DNA from: Rossellomorea marisflavi
GTDB lineage: Bacteria; Bacillota; Bacilli; Bacillales; Bacillaceae_B
Length of the DNA stretch: 64,000 bases
NCBI GenBank assembly: GCA_003667865.1
Contig: CP033051.1
Span: 3,436,501 to 3,500,500 of the forward strand
Direction of reading: 5' to 3'
The notes under the pieces are model-generated. The model ran no database searches and had not been told where the DNA came from. It worked only from the letters and a program-made list of their open reading frames with translations. Positions 19,948-28,878 of this stretch are shown here, piece by piece. Every line of letters begins with the position of its first letter. Position 1 is the first letter of the stretch. Position numbers and translations under genes: made by a program.

Positions 19948-20047
19948 GTTGGTCCTCCTAGTTATTAGTTATTAGTTACAGTATACCGAAAAGACATGCA
20001 GTATATAGCTTATTAATAGGCTACTTAGATCATTTCAGACAGGGACC

Positions 20048-20183
20048 GTTGTTTTCCACTTCAGGAAGCTTGCTTTCCGCGGGGCGAGGGTGAGCCTCCT
20101 CATCGCTTCGCTCTTGCGGGGTCTCACCAGTCTCGCTACATCCCGCAGGAGTCAAGCTTCCTTCCGTTCCAAACAACTCTGCA
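20048..20183. repeat. Dispersed repeat R1, copy 2
   Basis: About 136 bp in the 335-bp gap between the hypothetical gene and exoA. Core CCGCGGGGCGAGGGTGAGCC, then TCTTGCGGGGTCTCACC, then CATCCCGCAGGAG. Outer arms GTTGTTT / AAACAAC and GGAAGCTTG / CAAGCTTCC pair. The rest of the gap holds no gene that I can see. Confidence 0.88.
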
Positions 20184-20282
20184 GGATCATTTAGTGTGAC
20201 TAATTAACATATATGCTTTTATACAATGCTTCTTTATTCATTATTCAAATTAAGAATACTATAATAATTCTCAGTGATAAAA

Positions 20283-21038
20283 TTAAATAGCAAGTTCCAT
20301 ATACACAGGACAGTGGTCGCTTCCGTATGTGTTTGAATGGATTTGTGAATCGATTAGTTTTGGTGATAATTCGTTTGATAGGATGAAGTAGTCGATTCTC
20401 CAGCCGATGTTTCGTTCTCTTACACCATTCATGTATGACCACCATGTGAATGCGTCGTCTTTATTTGGGTATAGGTGGCGGAAAGTGTCAATGAATCCGC
20501 TTTTTAAAAGAGTGGTCATTTTTTCTCTTTCTTCGTCTGTGAAACCTGAATTCCCTTTATTTGATTTATCATTCTTTAAGTCAATTTCATTATGTGCGAC
20601 GTTTAAGTCTCCACACAGTATTACTGGCTTTATTGAATCTAGTTCTTTTAAATACGAGCGAACATGGTCTTCCCACTCCAGTCGAAATGGAAGTCTTGCC
20701 AGATCACGTTGTGAGTTTGGTGTGTACATGTTTACTAAATAGAAATCCTCGAACTCTAGTGTTAAAACTCTGCCTTCGTTATCTTCAATCCGGTCACCTA
20801 GACCATAGAGTACTTGAAGTGGTTTTATTTTGGTGAATACTGCGGTTCCAGAATATCCTTTTTTGACTGCGCAATGCCAATATTGATGATAACCCTCTAG
20901 GTCTAAGGTGATTTGATCCTCTTGGCATTTCGTTTCTTGAATAGAGAAAATATCTGCATTTACCACGTGAAAGTAATCTAAAAACCCTTTGCGAACACAT
21001 GCACGTATTCCGTTTACATTCCATGATACTAGTTTCAT
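20283..21038 (-). CDS. exoA: Exodeoxyribonuclease III / AP endonuclease ExoA
   Basis: Base-excision repair nuclease of the EEP fold: WNVNGIRACVRKGF, catalytic Glu in SIQETKCQ, GDLNVAHNEIDL, and SDHCPVY at the end. The true start is ATG at 21038 (251 residues, the usual ExoA length). The open frame continues upstream into the DEAD-box gene but has no ribosome site there. It follows the helicase gene by 79 bp on the same strand. Confidence 0.94.
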   Translation of the reverse strand: MKLVSWNVNGIRACVRKGFLDYFHVVNADIFSIQETKCQEDQITLDLEGYHQYWHCAVKKGYSGTAVFTKIKPLQVLYGLGDRIEDNEGRVLTLEFEDFYLVNMYTPNSQRDLARLPFRLEWEDHVRSYLKELDSIKPVILCGDLNVAHNEIDLKNDKSNKGNSGFTDEEREKMTTLLKSGFIDTFRHLYPNKDDAFTWWSYMNGVRERNIGWRIDYFILSNELSPKLIDSQIHSNTYGSDHCPVYMELAI

Positions 21039-21117
21039 AGTTATAACCCCTTGTTGTTTCATTTCATAGTCAAAATAACATAGCACTTCTAGAGTTTCCT
21101 CTATCAGTGCTATTGTT

Positions 21118-22446
21118 CTATCTTCCTCTTCTAGGTTTTGTTGCTGACTTTGAGTAGTTTTTTCCTTTTGAGTCTTTATTTGAGCGCTTTGGTTTGGACG
21201 TATCTGCACGAGTTTCTTTAGAGTCTTTAGCACGATAACGTTTAGAAGAATTTTGCTTTTTTTTAGATGGTTTTGGTGATCTGTTTAATTTTTGAGCAGA
21301 AGGTAGCTTTTCACGATCCTCTTTTTTGATTGTATTGCCAAGGTTTTGCTTTTCAATTCGTATTCCCAATTCTTGTTCAATTTGATCAAGCATTGGTCTG
21401 TCATCCGTGGAATAAAAGGTTATAGCTTTACCTGTCATACCTGCTCTTCCTGTACGGCCAATTCGGTGAACAAAGCTTTCAGCATCTTGAGGGATGTCGT
21501 AGTTGTATACATGCGTGACACCTTCTACATCTAATCCTCTAGAGGCAACATCTGTTGCGACTAAGAGCTGAATTTCTGCGTCACGAAAACGTTTCATGAC
21601 CTGCTCTCGTTTTGTCTGAGATAAATCTCCATGAAGCTCATCAACTTTAAATCCATAAGCTCGTAATGCTTCAAATAGTTTCGTAACCCTTCTTTTCGTT
21701 CTACAGAAAATAACACCGAGAAAAGGTTGATCCGCTTCAATTAACTGAATCAGTGTTGCTTGTTTTGCTCGAGGTGTTGTCTGAATGGCTAATTGTTCAA
21801 CGTTAGCAGCTGGTCCTTGTGTCTTTTCTACTTGAATCGATTCAGGCAGTTTCATATGCTTCTGTGCCAACTGTTTGACTTCATTAGGCATTGTAGCAGA
21901 GAACAGTAGTGTCTGACGTCCTTTAGGTGTTTCTCTGATAATATCTTCTACCTCATGCAAGAAACCAATATGAAGCATTTGATCTGCTTCATCAAGAACT
22001 AAATGGGAAATAGCAGAGAAATCAACTGTTTTCCTTCTAATATGATCACCTAATCTACCAGGTGTCCCTACAACAATATGGATATTTTTCTTTAGTTTTT
22101 TTAATTGTTTCTCTACATCTTGTCCACCGTACACAGCTAAAACATTTAGCTCTTCTATACTAGAAGTGAATTTTTTAATTTCTTCTGTAATTTGAATAGC
22201 TAGTTCTCTAGTAGGTGTTATGATTAACGCTTGAATATGTGATGCATGAAAATCTAGTTTTTCAAGAATCGGTAAGATAAAGGCGAACGTTTTACCTGTA
22301 CCTGTTTGTGCTTGTGCAATAATATCCTTTCCATCCAAGATTACCGGAATGGACTGTTCCTGAATTGGTGTTGGCGTTTTTATGCCTTGTTCTTCTAATA
22401 CGTTAGCTAAAGTTTGACTAATTCCTAATGATAAAAATTCTCGCAA
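21118..22446 (-). CDS. DEAD-box RNA helicase (Csh type)
   Basis: ATP-dependent RNA unwinding enzyme of 442 residues. Visible motifs: Q-motif [11 protein letters not shown], Walker A AQTGTGKT, Ia PTRELA, GG and TPGR, DEAD in [20 protein letters not shown] and [11 protein letters not shown] basic low-complexity tail of about 70 residues rich in K, R and S ([14 protein letters not shown]) probably binds RNA. TTG at 22446 follows TAGGGAA. It resembles the cold-shock helicases CshA/CshE, and I cannot assign which paralogue. Likely ribosome assembly or mRNA decay at low temperature. Confidence 0.88.
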   Translation of the reverse strand: MREFLSLGISQTLANVLEEQGIKTPTPIQEQSIPVILDGKDIIAQAQTGTGKTFAFILPILEKLDFHASHIQALIITPTRELAIQITEEIKKFTSSIEELNVLAVYGGQDVEKQLKKLKKNIHIVVGTPGRLGDHIRRKTVDFSAISHLVLDEADQMLHIGFLHEVEDIIRETPKGRQTLLFSATMPNEVKQLAQKHMKLPESIQVEKTQGPAANVEQLAIQTTPRAKQATLIQLIEADQPFLGVIFCRTKRRVTKLFEALRAYGFKVDELHGDLSQTKREQVMKRFRDAEIQLLVATDVASRGLDVEGVTHVYNYDIPQDAESFVHRIGRTGRAGMTGKAITFYSTDDRPMLDQIEQELGIRIEKQNLGNTIKKEDREKLPSAQKLNRSPKPSKKKQNSSKRYRAKDSKETRADTSKPKRSNKDSKGKNYSKSATKPRRGR

Positions 22447-22733
22447 TGAATTCCCTACTTTCTTATTTATAGCAATGAGCTACCAAGAAACAAACATATC
22501 TTGTTACTTATTTAAACACTACATAATAATTGTTTAATTTTTTCTTTTTTATTATGAGAATGCAAAAAATATTCTTTTCCTATCTGCTTAATAAATAATA
22601 CCTATTTAATTTTGAATGTTCCACAGAAAAATAGCAAATATTCTATTGAAAGTGTTCAATTCAGAGGAATAAAAGGAAATTTATAGAAATATTACTGCGT
22701 ATTAGAGAAATTCTTTCTGAAAGGAGAAATATT

Positions 22734-23133
22734 ATGAAAGCCATTATTCATTTTTTTAACCGATTAATGCAAAGATATTTACCAGATCCTTTTCTTTTTG
22801 TTGTCATTCTTACCTTTGTCGTTTTTGGACTAGGACTAATCTTCACAGACAGTTCTCCAATCAACATGGTTCAATTTTTGGGGGATGGTTTCTGGAATCT
22901 TTTAGCTTTTTGTACTTGCAAGTAGTCCATTAGTTAAAAAAGGATTAGGAGCATTAGCGACATTAGCTAAGACACCAGGTCAAGCAATTATTATTGTATC
23001 GGTTGTTTCTATAATCGCATCATGGATTAACTGGGGATTTGGACTTGTCATTGGAGCTCTGTTCGCAAGGGAACTGGCTAAAGTAGTTGAACGCGTTGAT
23101 TATAGGCTCTTAATTGCAAGCGCTTACATCTAA
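22734..23133 (+). pseudogene. Decayed short-chain fatty acid transporter (AtoE type)
   Basis: The ATG at 22734 with AAAGGAG upstream opens a frame encoding the AtoE N-terminus (LPDPFLFVVILTFVVFGLGL, GDGFWNLLAF) that stops at 22923-22925. A second frame, 22915-23133, continues the same family (SPLVKKGLGALATLAKTPGQ, SWINWGFGLVIGALFARELA, DYRLLIASAY) and then stops. Compared with the family, a short internal segment is missing at the frame change and about 300 C-terminal residues are gone. It therefore cannot make a transporter. The intact ribosome site suggests recent decay. The 287 bp upstream (22447-22733) hold no other gene. Confidence 0.85.
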
Positions 23134-23214
23134 TTTACACCTTAGTAGCTCGATCTTGTTACCCTAACGCTATCGGTTCGATCCGATTAAGAATCAAATT
23201 TCAATGTAACTATT

Positions 23215-23254
23215 AAATAGCAGTTTTAAGGATCAATACTTAAAACTGCTATTT
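23215..23254. terminator. Perfect 16-bp hairpin, terminator
   Basis: AAATAGCAGTTTTAAG (23215-23230) pairs fully with CTTAAAACTGCTATTT (23239-23254), followed by ATTTATTATA. It lies just beyond the stop of the minus-strand gene at 23256 and after the pseudogene. Confidence 0.85.
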
Positions 23255-23255
23255 A

Positions 23256-23729
23256 TTATAGTCCAATATAGACAAGTACCTTTTCTTCCTTAAAAACCAT
23301 GTCTTTTATTGTTCCAAATGGTAGTTTTCGTATTCGATCAATTGTATTTAAGTCGATGGTTACAACACTATTTTTGTAGGTTACTCTTGGTGGTCTATGA
23401 AATAAAAAGCGATCAAGCCAGTCATTGTGAAATGGTCTAATTTTTTGCACAGAAAAGGATAGCTTTCGTCCTGAAACGGAGTGAGGCTTAAGAGAAACAA
23501 CAAAGTGCATAGACAATCGATATTTCTTAATAATTCCTCTGATTTCCATTGTTGATTGATCAATTTCAATCTTTATTTCTTTTACATGTTCTGGTGCCTT
23601 TTTGGTAGCAAGGTGGACTAAATTTTCACTAGTAAACACAATAGGAATCGTTAATGAGTTGTTTCTTTTCGGCTGGGATGTGATCTCATTTTTATTCGTT
23701 CCACTTACATGTACATTCTTGCTTTTCAT
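23256..23729 (-). CDS. Hypothetical protein, 157 residues
   Basis: Basic cytosolic protein starting MKSKNVHVSGTNKNEITSQ. The central part alternates hydrophobic and charged residues like beta strands (IKIEIDQSTMEIRGIIKKYR), and the end reads VFKEEKVLVYIGL, faintly like lipid-binding YpmS/LmeA-type folds, but no membrane anchor is present. I do not recognise the family. ATG at 23729 is chosen for its AAGGAGG; an ATG-like start six codons earlier overlaps that site. Confidence 0.55.
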   Translation of the reverse strand: MKSKNVHVSGTNKNEITSQPKRNNSLTIPIVFTSENLVHLATKKAPEHVKEIKIEIDQSTMEIRGIIKKYRLSMHFVVSLKPHSVSGRKLSFSVQKIRPFHNDWLDRFLFHRPPRVTYKNSVVTIDLNTIDRIRKLPFGTIKDMVFKEEKVLVYIGL

Positions 23730-23808
23730 CCACCATCCCTCCTTCATAAAAAGATATATCCTTCAAGATATCTTTATGAAACATAAGGTTTGTCTTATGA
23801 TGATAGCG

Positions 23809-24366
23809 TCAATCAGTAAATAACTTAAACAAGATTTCATGATATTGTACTAATAATTGATTCATTGGCTTTTCCTGTGATTGATTAGAGTGAACAGCGT
23901 GATAAATGGATTCATAGTACCATTTCTGCTTTTCCTTTCCTCTTTTAAAATGCTTCCAAATGCTCTCGCCTTCTTCTTCATATGCCTTATAAATCGACCT
24001 CATATTGTGGATTTTATCTGCTAGTGTAATCATCTGTATATCCTTTGTTGCTGATTGAATGAACTGGATTGTATGTGTTTTTCTTTCTTCCCATGATAAA
24101 GACTTATCTGGTTCGCTAACACCTTTAACGAGTTCTGCTACATAACTACCGAACTCTTTCTCAATTATGATAAAAGTTACAGAAGTATCTTCCTCTGTAT
24201 CATGAAGGATTCCCGCAATGACTACATCATTAGAGGCACCCACTGACATCAATAGCAATCCCACGGATAGTGGATGTACAATATAAGGTACAGTTGAAGC
24301 TTTTCGGTATTGGCCATCATGTGCTACGGTTGCGAATTCTACTGCTTTATCAATTTTTGTAATCAT
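23809..24366 (-). CDS. HD-domain hydrolase, SpoT/Mesh1-like
   Basis: A 185-residue metal-dependent phosphohydrolase. The HD signature HDTEED sits after VIAGIL, with a first His in YIVHPLSV and a later Asp in ITLADKIHNMRSIYK. The order GQYRK...HPLSV...HDTEED...LADKIHN is that of the hydrolase half of RelA/SpoT and of small alarmone hydrolases, so (p)ppGpp or a related nucleotide is a reasonable guess. There is no synthetase domain. ATG at 24366 follows GGAGGAA. It follows tyrA by 32 bp and may be cotranscribed. Confidence 0.8.
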   Translation of the reverse strand: MITKIDKAVEFATVAHDGQYRKASTVPYIVHPLSVGLLLMSVGASNDVVIAGILHDTEEDTSVTFIIIEKEFGSYVAELVKGVSEPDKSLSWEERKTHTIQFIQSATKDIQMITLADKIHNMRSIYKAYEEEGESIWKHFKRGKEKQKWYYESIYHAVHSNQSQEKPMNQLLVQYHEILFKLFTD

Positions 24367-24398
24367 GACTTCCTCCAAATTCATATTGAACGAGTTAT

Positions 24399-25496
24399 TT
24401 ACTGAAGAATAAATGTTTCATAAAAAGGAGATATTAGAGTATCTGCTTTTGAACGATCATCATCATTACGAAAACTAACACGGAGAACTCCATAGATATC
24501 TTCTCTACTTTCAATGATTTCAATATTCGTTATATTGATATCATGTTTAGCAAGTATATTTGTAATTTCAGCTAATACCCCAGGAGAATCGGGGATGTCT
24601 ATAAATAAGTCCACATACGTTTGAAGTGCCCCTCTTTTTCTTGTAGAAAATTCATCACGGAATTCTTTAGCATGTTGAAAGAAATAATAAATATCCTCTT
24701 TATCACCTTGTTCAATACTTTGTCGAATTTGCTCCATTTGATTCATCCAAACGGTAAATTGTTCCAATATTGGTTGACGATTATGTAATAGAATATCACT
24801 CCACATTTTTGGATTGGACGATGCAATACGTGTAATATCTTTAAAACCACCAGCAGCAAGATCCTGAATGATAGGGGTTTCTTGATGGTAATGCTCAGCA
24901 AGTTGAACCAAACTTGATGCAATAATATGAGGAAAATGCGATATTACGCCTGCAACATGGTCATGTTCTTCAGGCTTCATTTTAATAAAAGTAGCTCTTG
25001 TACCTCTTAGCCAATCTTCTAATTGTTCCACTGCTCTCTTGCATGTTTTTTCCACTTCGGTTATAACATAGAATGCATTTTCAAATAAATCTTCTTTTGA
25101 TGCCTCCACCCCACTTTTATGGGAACCGGCCATAGGATGTCCTCCAACGAAGCTTGCATATTCTGGTAAGCACGTATGTGCTGTTTCAACTATTTCCTTT
25201 TTAGTACTCCCAACATCCGTAATGATTACACCATCTTTTAAGCTTGAGTTGCTCAATTCATTAAGAATGAGAATGGTTTCAGTTACTGGTGCAGCAATAA
25301 TGATTAAGTCAGCGTTTTCTGTAGCTAGTTTCATATCTTGAACACACTCGTCAATAATATTTAGAGAGGTTGCTAAACGTGCACGTTCAAAATTTACATC
25401 ATATCCAATGATTCGACTGTTGTGTTCTTTTTTTATAGATAATGCTATAGAACCTCCAATTAAGCCCACTCCTAGTAATAATACTGTTCCCTTCAT
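24399..25496 (-). CDS. tyrA: Prephenate dehydrogenase TyrA with ACT domain
   Basis: Oxidative decarboxylation of prephenate to 4-hydroxyphenylpyruvate in tyrosine synthesis, NAD-dependent, 365 residues. Rossmann motif LGVGLIGGSIALSIKK at the N-terminus; catalytic His region SFVGGHPMAGSHKSGVEA; VISHFPHIIASSL; C-terminal ACT domain (DIPDSPGVLAEITNILAKHD) for tyrosine feedback. Its start overlaps the stop of the thioesterase gene (ATGA). It is outside the usual aro/trp cluster. Confidence 0.93.
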   Translation of the reverse strand: MKGTVLLLGVGLIGGSIALSIKKEHNSRIIGYDVNFERARLATSLNIIDECVQDMKLATENADLIIIAAPVTETILILNELSNSSLKDGVIITDVGSTKKEIVETAHTCLPEYASFVGGHPMAGSHKSGVEASKEDLFENAFYVITEVEKTCKRAVEQLEDWLRGTRATFIKMKPEEHDHVAGVISHFPHIIASSLVQLAEHYHQETPIIQDLAAGGFKDITRIASSNPKMWSDILLHNRQPILEQFTVWMNQMEQIRQSIEQGDKEDIYYFFQHAKEFRDEFSTRKRGALQTYVDLFIDIPDSPGVLAEITNILAKHDINITNIEIIESREDIYGVLRVSFRNDDDRSKADTLISPFYETFILQ

Positions 25497-25903
25497 TTAC
25501 TCTTGCCCTCCTGATCGTATAAATGTTTCTGAAGCTCTAATTTTATTGAATCAGGAATCGGTTCAGATTTCTGATTTTTTGTATTAAAATTCACATAAAT
25601 TACAGTACCTTTTGCGCATAGTGTTCCATTTTGATGGATCTCTTCATATAGTTCAAGACTCGTGTTGCCTATTCTTTTTACCCAAGTATATACTTCTACG
25701 TCTTCACCAAAATAAATTTGATTCACATAGTCTATATTCATATTTAATATAATCATTCTCCAATTTTGGAACGATAGATCTGGAGTAAATAGTTTAAATA
25801 TATTGTTTCTTGCTGCTTCAAACCATACGGGAATGGTCGTATTGTTTATATGTCCAACTCCATCTGTTTCAGAAACTCTAGGTTCAATTATCTTTTTATA
25901 CAT
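25493..25903 (-). CDS. YbgC-type acyl-CoA thioesterase (hot-dog fold)
   Basis: A 136-residue 4HBT thioesterase: SETDGVGHINNTTIPVWFEAA carries the catalytic Asp/Gly-His-Asn-Asn segment, followed by a strand-rich half (VEVYTWVKRIGNTSLELYEE). ATG at 25903 with AAGGAAGG upstream is preferred. It overlaps tyrA by four bases, so translation of the two is coupled, although no functional link is obvious. The substrate acyl group is unknown. Confidence 0.85.
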   Translation of the reverse strand: MYKKIIEPRVSETDGVGHINNTTIPVWFEAARNNIFKLFTPDLSFQNWRMIILNMNIDYVNQIYFGEDVEVYTWVKRIGNTSLELYEEIHQNGTLCAKGTVIYVNFNTKNQKSEPIPDSIKLELQKHLYDQEGKSK

Positions 25904-25965
25904 AATAACCAACCTTCCTTTCAATCTATCTTCATATTGTAATACTATTCAGATATTTTGTATAA

Positions 25966-26001
25966 CAAAAAAACCAACCTTCAATATGTTGGTTTCTTTG
26001 T
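25966..26001. terminator. Terminator between GNAT gene and thioesterase operon
   Basis: AAAAAAACCAAC / GTTGGTTTCTTTG hairpin with a 9-base loop, just downstream of the GNAT gene reading from upstream (minus strand, stop at 26013). Confidence 0.75.
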
Positions 26002-26012
26002 ACATACTTTAG

Positions 26013-26480
26013 TTATTTAATCACTTTTACCATTTTAGCAACTTCAACTTCATATTCTAAGTTTTCATAGAAACGAACTGCTCGTTCGTTGTTGGCAAAA
26101 ACATGGAGTACTAGCTGTTTATAGTTTTTTTCTTTACACCATTCTTCTGCTCTTTTCATGAGTAAAGTCCCAATACCTTTCCCTTCGCCTTCTTCTGCAA
26201 CTGCAATTGAAGATATATAGCCTTGTTCCTCACCTGTGAAAAAATCAATATTTTTGGTGAGATGAATATACCCTAAAGGTTGGTAGTCTTCATTTTCAGC
26301 AATAAGTATACTCGAATCAGTATCTAACGTTGCTATTGCTTCACGTGCCATCCTCTCTTGTGCTTTTCTCATTTCTTCTTTATGTCGCCATTCCATATAA
26401 TGTACTTCATCTAACCTTTGCGCTAGTGCAATGATAAAGCTGTGATCATGTTCATTAATCGGTCGTATATGTATATTCAT
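26013..26480 (-). CDS. GNAT-family N-acetyltransferase
   Basis: A 155-residue acetyl-CoA-dependent acetyltransferase: core SSIAVAEEGEGKGIGTLLMK gives the R/Q-x-x-G-x-G/A pyrophosphate loop (here EGKGIG), followed by LVLHVFANNERAVRFYENL, a typical end. ATG at 26480 follows GGGGAAAAAG. The acceptor substrate is unknown. It lies 33 bp downstream of the LOG-family gene and is probably in one unit with it. Confidence 0.85.
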   Translation of the reverse strand: MNIHIRPINEHDHSFIIALAQRLDEVHYMEWRHKEEMRKAQERMAREAIATLDTDSSILIAENEDYQPLGYIHLTKNIDFFTGEEQGYISSIAVAEEGEGKGIGTLLMKRAEEWCKEKNYKQLVLHVFANNERAVRFYENLEYEVEVAKMVKVIK

Positions 26481-26513
26481 TTCTTTTTCCCCTTATGTAC
26501 ATAATGCTAATTA

Positions 26514-27077
26514 CTACCATCTTTGTATATAGTTCGGATCATGTATTCTTAATTTTTCTAGTAGTTTTTTAGGTTCTTTGTCAATTGCAATTAATTGTTT
26601 AAAATGGCTCCTTACAAAACCTTGTTGTATCATATGATCAAATAATTCAACAAGTGGGGTATAATAATCATTCGTATTCAATAACCCGCATGGCTTTGTG
26701 TGGTATCCGATTTGAGACCATGTAAACACCTCGAACCATTCTTCTAACGTTCCGGTTCCACCAGGAAGTGCAATAAATGCATCCGCAAATTCTGCCATTT
26801 TCGCTTTACGTTCATGCATTGAGTTGACAATAAATAATTCTGATAAGCCTTCATGAGCAATTTCTACTCTAGCTAATTTTTCAGGGAGTACACCGATTAC
26901 CTTTCCACCAGCATCCAGAACACCATTGGCAACTGCACCCATAAGTCCTACCTTGGAGCCGCCATATATTAATTTTATGTTTTCCTCGGCTAAATACATG
27001 CCTAGACTTCTGGCTTGTTCCATATAAGCAGGATCATTTCCCGTACTGGAACCACAAAATACAGCAATTGCTTTCAT
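26514..27077 (-). CDS. LOG-family protein (YvdD-like nucleotide phosphoribohydrolase)
   Basis: A 187-residue Rossmann-like protein with AVFCGSSTGNDPAYMEQA, LIYGGSKVGLMGAVANG and the LOG signature PGGTGTLEE preceded by ERKAKMAEFADAFIALPGG. The family cleaves ribose 5-phosphate from nucleotide monophosphates or cytokinin nucleotides. ATG at 27077 follows GGGAGAAG. Confidence 0.88.
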   Translation of the reverse strand: MKAIAVFCGSSTGNDPAYMEQARSLGMYLAEENIKLIYGGSKVGLMGAVANGVLDAGGKVIGVLPEKLARVEIAHEGLSELFIVNSMHERKAKMAEFADAFIALPGGTGTLEEWFEVFTWSQIGYHTKPCGLLNTNDYYTPLVELFDHMIQQGFVRSHFKQLIAIDKEPKKLLEKLRIHDPNYIQRW

Positions 27078-27185
27078 GTTATCTTCTCCCTTACTTTATT
27101 CCCTTTTATTTTAAACAATATAGTTAAAACTCTCAATATGATTTAGAATGAACGCTACACCACAAAGAGAGGACTACTAAAAAAT

Positions 27186-27283
27186 CAAATAAAAACCCGA
27201 ACAATTAGGCGAATATCTGTTTAGATATCGCATAGTTGTTCGAGTTTATCATAAGCTGAAATACTTATGTCCCAGCCTCTTGT
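27186..27283. repeat. Hairpin repeat R2, copy B
   Basis: About 97 bp like 12806-12900: ACCCGAACAATTAGGCGAAT, GTTTATCA and ATACTTATGTCCC. Here the internal arms have changed to ACAA.../...TTGT and GCGAATATCT / AGATATCGC, so pairing is kept with different bases. It lies directly after the stop of the NlpC gene region and before the LOG gene. Confidence 0.75.
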
Positions 27284-28758
27284 TACATCACTCTTTTTGC
27301 ACCCATGTAGTACTTTGACCAGTAGGGGTTATCAAGTGAATATATAGCAATTCCATTTGAACTAGTTGCTGATATATATTCATTATTCCCCATATAAAAA
27401 CCAACATGAGACACCACCCCAGGTTGATTGACACCAAAGAATACGAGATCACCTGGTTCAAGATTTGCTTTTGAAACGGTTGTCCCCATCTTGTAATAAT
27501 CCCCTGATGTTACTCGCTTCATATCCACTCCATGTTTATTAAACATGTAATAAACAAATCCAGAGCAATCAAATCCTCTTGGTGTTTCACCTCCCCATAA
27601 ATATGGAACACCTAGATAGTTAACAGAGTCGTTAACTATTGCTTGTTTTACACTTTGCATAGACTGTTCTTTTATTGGAGGTGTACTTTGACTAAAACTT
27701 TGTGCTGGAACTTTCAGGGTTTGTCCTATATAAATGACATCAGAAGAAAGGTTATTGAACTGTTTTAACTGTGCTGTTGTTGTATCATATTGCTCTGCAA
27801 TCTTCGATAAAGCATCACCTGATTTCACAGTATAAAGATGAGTATTCTGCGGTGATGTGTGAGTACCACTTAATTTTAGCGTTTGACCAACAAAGATCGT
27901 ATCTGTACTTAGCTGATTTAACGTTTTGATGTCAAGAACTGATATTGAGTAGCGTTTTGAGATTGCAGAAAGAGTATCACCAGGTTGAACAGTATATGAG
28001 CTGGGAATTGATTGAAGAATATTGTTACTTACATAAAGTGTTTGACCTATATATATCGTATCACTGGTTAGGTTATTCAGTGATTTTAACTGTGTTGTAG
28101 ATATATTGAAATTCTTAGCAATCACTGATAATGAATCACCAGCTTTTACAGTATAGGTTTGTCCTTGAGTTGGGGAGCTTGCATCATTTACTGACACCTT
28201 CAATGTTTGACCAACATAGATGATGTCACTTGTTAAATGATTTAAATTTTTCAGTTGTTCTACTGTCATATTATTTTGTTTAGCTATTAGGGATAAGGAA
28301 TCTCCACTTCTTACCGTATAATGGATCGCAGTCGTTGTTGGTGAAGGTATTTGTAAAGACTGTCCTACAAATATACGATCCGTTGTTAGTCTATTAAGAC
28401 TTTTTAACCGATCAACTGTTGAATTAAAGCGCTTTGCGATTCCAGAAAGAGTATCACCTGACTTTACAATGTAGCGGTTTTCATTTGTTTGTATTGACTG
28501 TGTGCCTGTAGCCTTCACGTTGCCAGCTGGTCCATTTGTAAGTGCTAACGTCGCAACCACAATCGTTCCGATAATTACCTTAACAACTCCACCATTTGTG
28601 TTCGGTAACTTTTCCTCAACATATTCCATTACACTTTCTTTTAAATGTTGTTTTTTATTTGACTGTGGTTGATCAAGCTCTCGTGAAAATTCCGTTTCAT
28701 TTGGATCTAAGAATAGCAAAATGGTGCCATCTTGATTTATGCGATGTCCAATAAACAT
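27283..28758 (-). CDS. Cell-wall endopeptidase with five LysM repeats and NlpC/P60 domain
   Basis: Peptidoglycan D,L-endopeptidase of 491 residues, related to LytE/LytF/CwlS. An N-terminal region of about 55 residues (MFIGHRINQDGTILLFLDPN) precedes one hydrophobic segment (VKVIIGTIVVATLALTN) acting as an uncleaved or late signal. Five LysM modules follow, each starting Y(I/T)V(K/R/Q)xGDxLS. The C-terminal C40 domain has the catalytic Cys in GFDCSGFVYYMF and His in VSHVGFYMG. LysM binds wall glycan and C40 cuts stem peptides, so the likely role is cell separation or turnover. Its ribosome site is inside a hairpin (28762-28797). The TATAAT-like box near 28840 may be the promoter. Confidence 0.92.
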   Translation of the reverse strand: MFIGHRINQDGTILLFLDPNETEFSRELDQPQSNKKQHLKESVMEYVEEKLPNTNGGVVKVIIGTIVVATLALTNGPAGNVKATGTQSIQTNENRYIVKSGDTLSGIAKRFNSTVDRLKSLNRLTTDRIFVGQSLQIPSPTTTAIHYTVRSGDSLSLIAKQNNMTVEQLKNLNHLTSDIIYVGQTLKVSVNDASSPTQGQTYTVKAGDSLSVIAKNFNISTTQLKSLNNLTSDTIYIGQTLYVSNNILQSIPSSYTVQPGDTLSAISKRYSISVLDIKTLNQLSTDTIFVGQTLKLSGTHTSPQNTHLYTVKSGDALSKIAEQYDTTTAQLKQFNNLSSDVIYIGQTLKVPAQSFSQSTPPIKEQSMQSVKQAIVNDSVNYLGVPYLWGGETPRGFDCSGFVYYMFNKHGVDMKRVTSGDYYKMGTTVSKANLEPGDLVFFGVNQPGVVSHVGFYMGNNEYISATSSNGIAIYSLDNPYWSKYYMGAKRVM

Positions 28759-28761
28759 GAA

Positions 28762-28797
28762 ATTCCCCCTTTTTTCTTATCGTTCTCAAGGGGGAAT
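28762..28797 (-). promoter_or_regulatory. Ribosome-site-sequestering hairpin upstream of the LysM/NlpC gene
   Basis: In the minus-strand leader, ATTCCCCCTT is followed by 16 bases and then AAGGGGGAAT, a perfect 10-bp inverted repeat. The right arm is the Shine-Dalgarno sequence, three bases before the ATG at 28758. Folding would hide the ribosome site, which suggests translational control. Confidence 0.75.
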
Positions 28798-28878
28798 AAA
28801 AATATGACTACTTGTTGAGGCTATTCTTAGATTTTCATTATAAAACAATGGGAATTACTTTAAATTATTCCACTTAAC

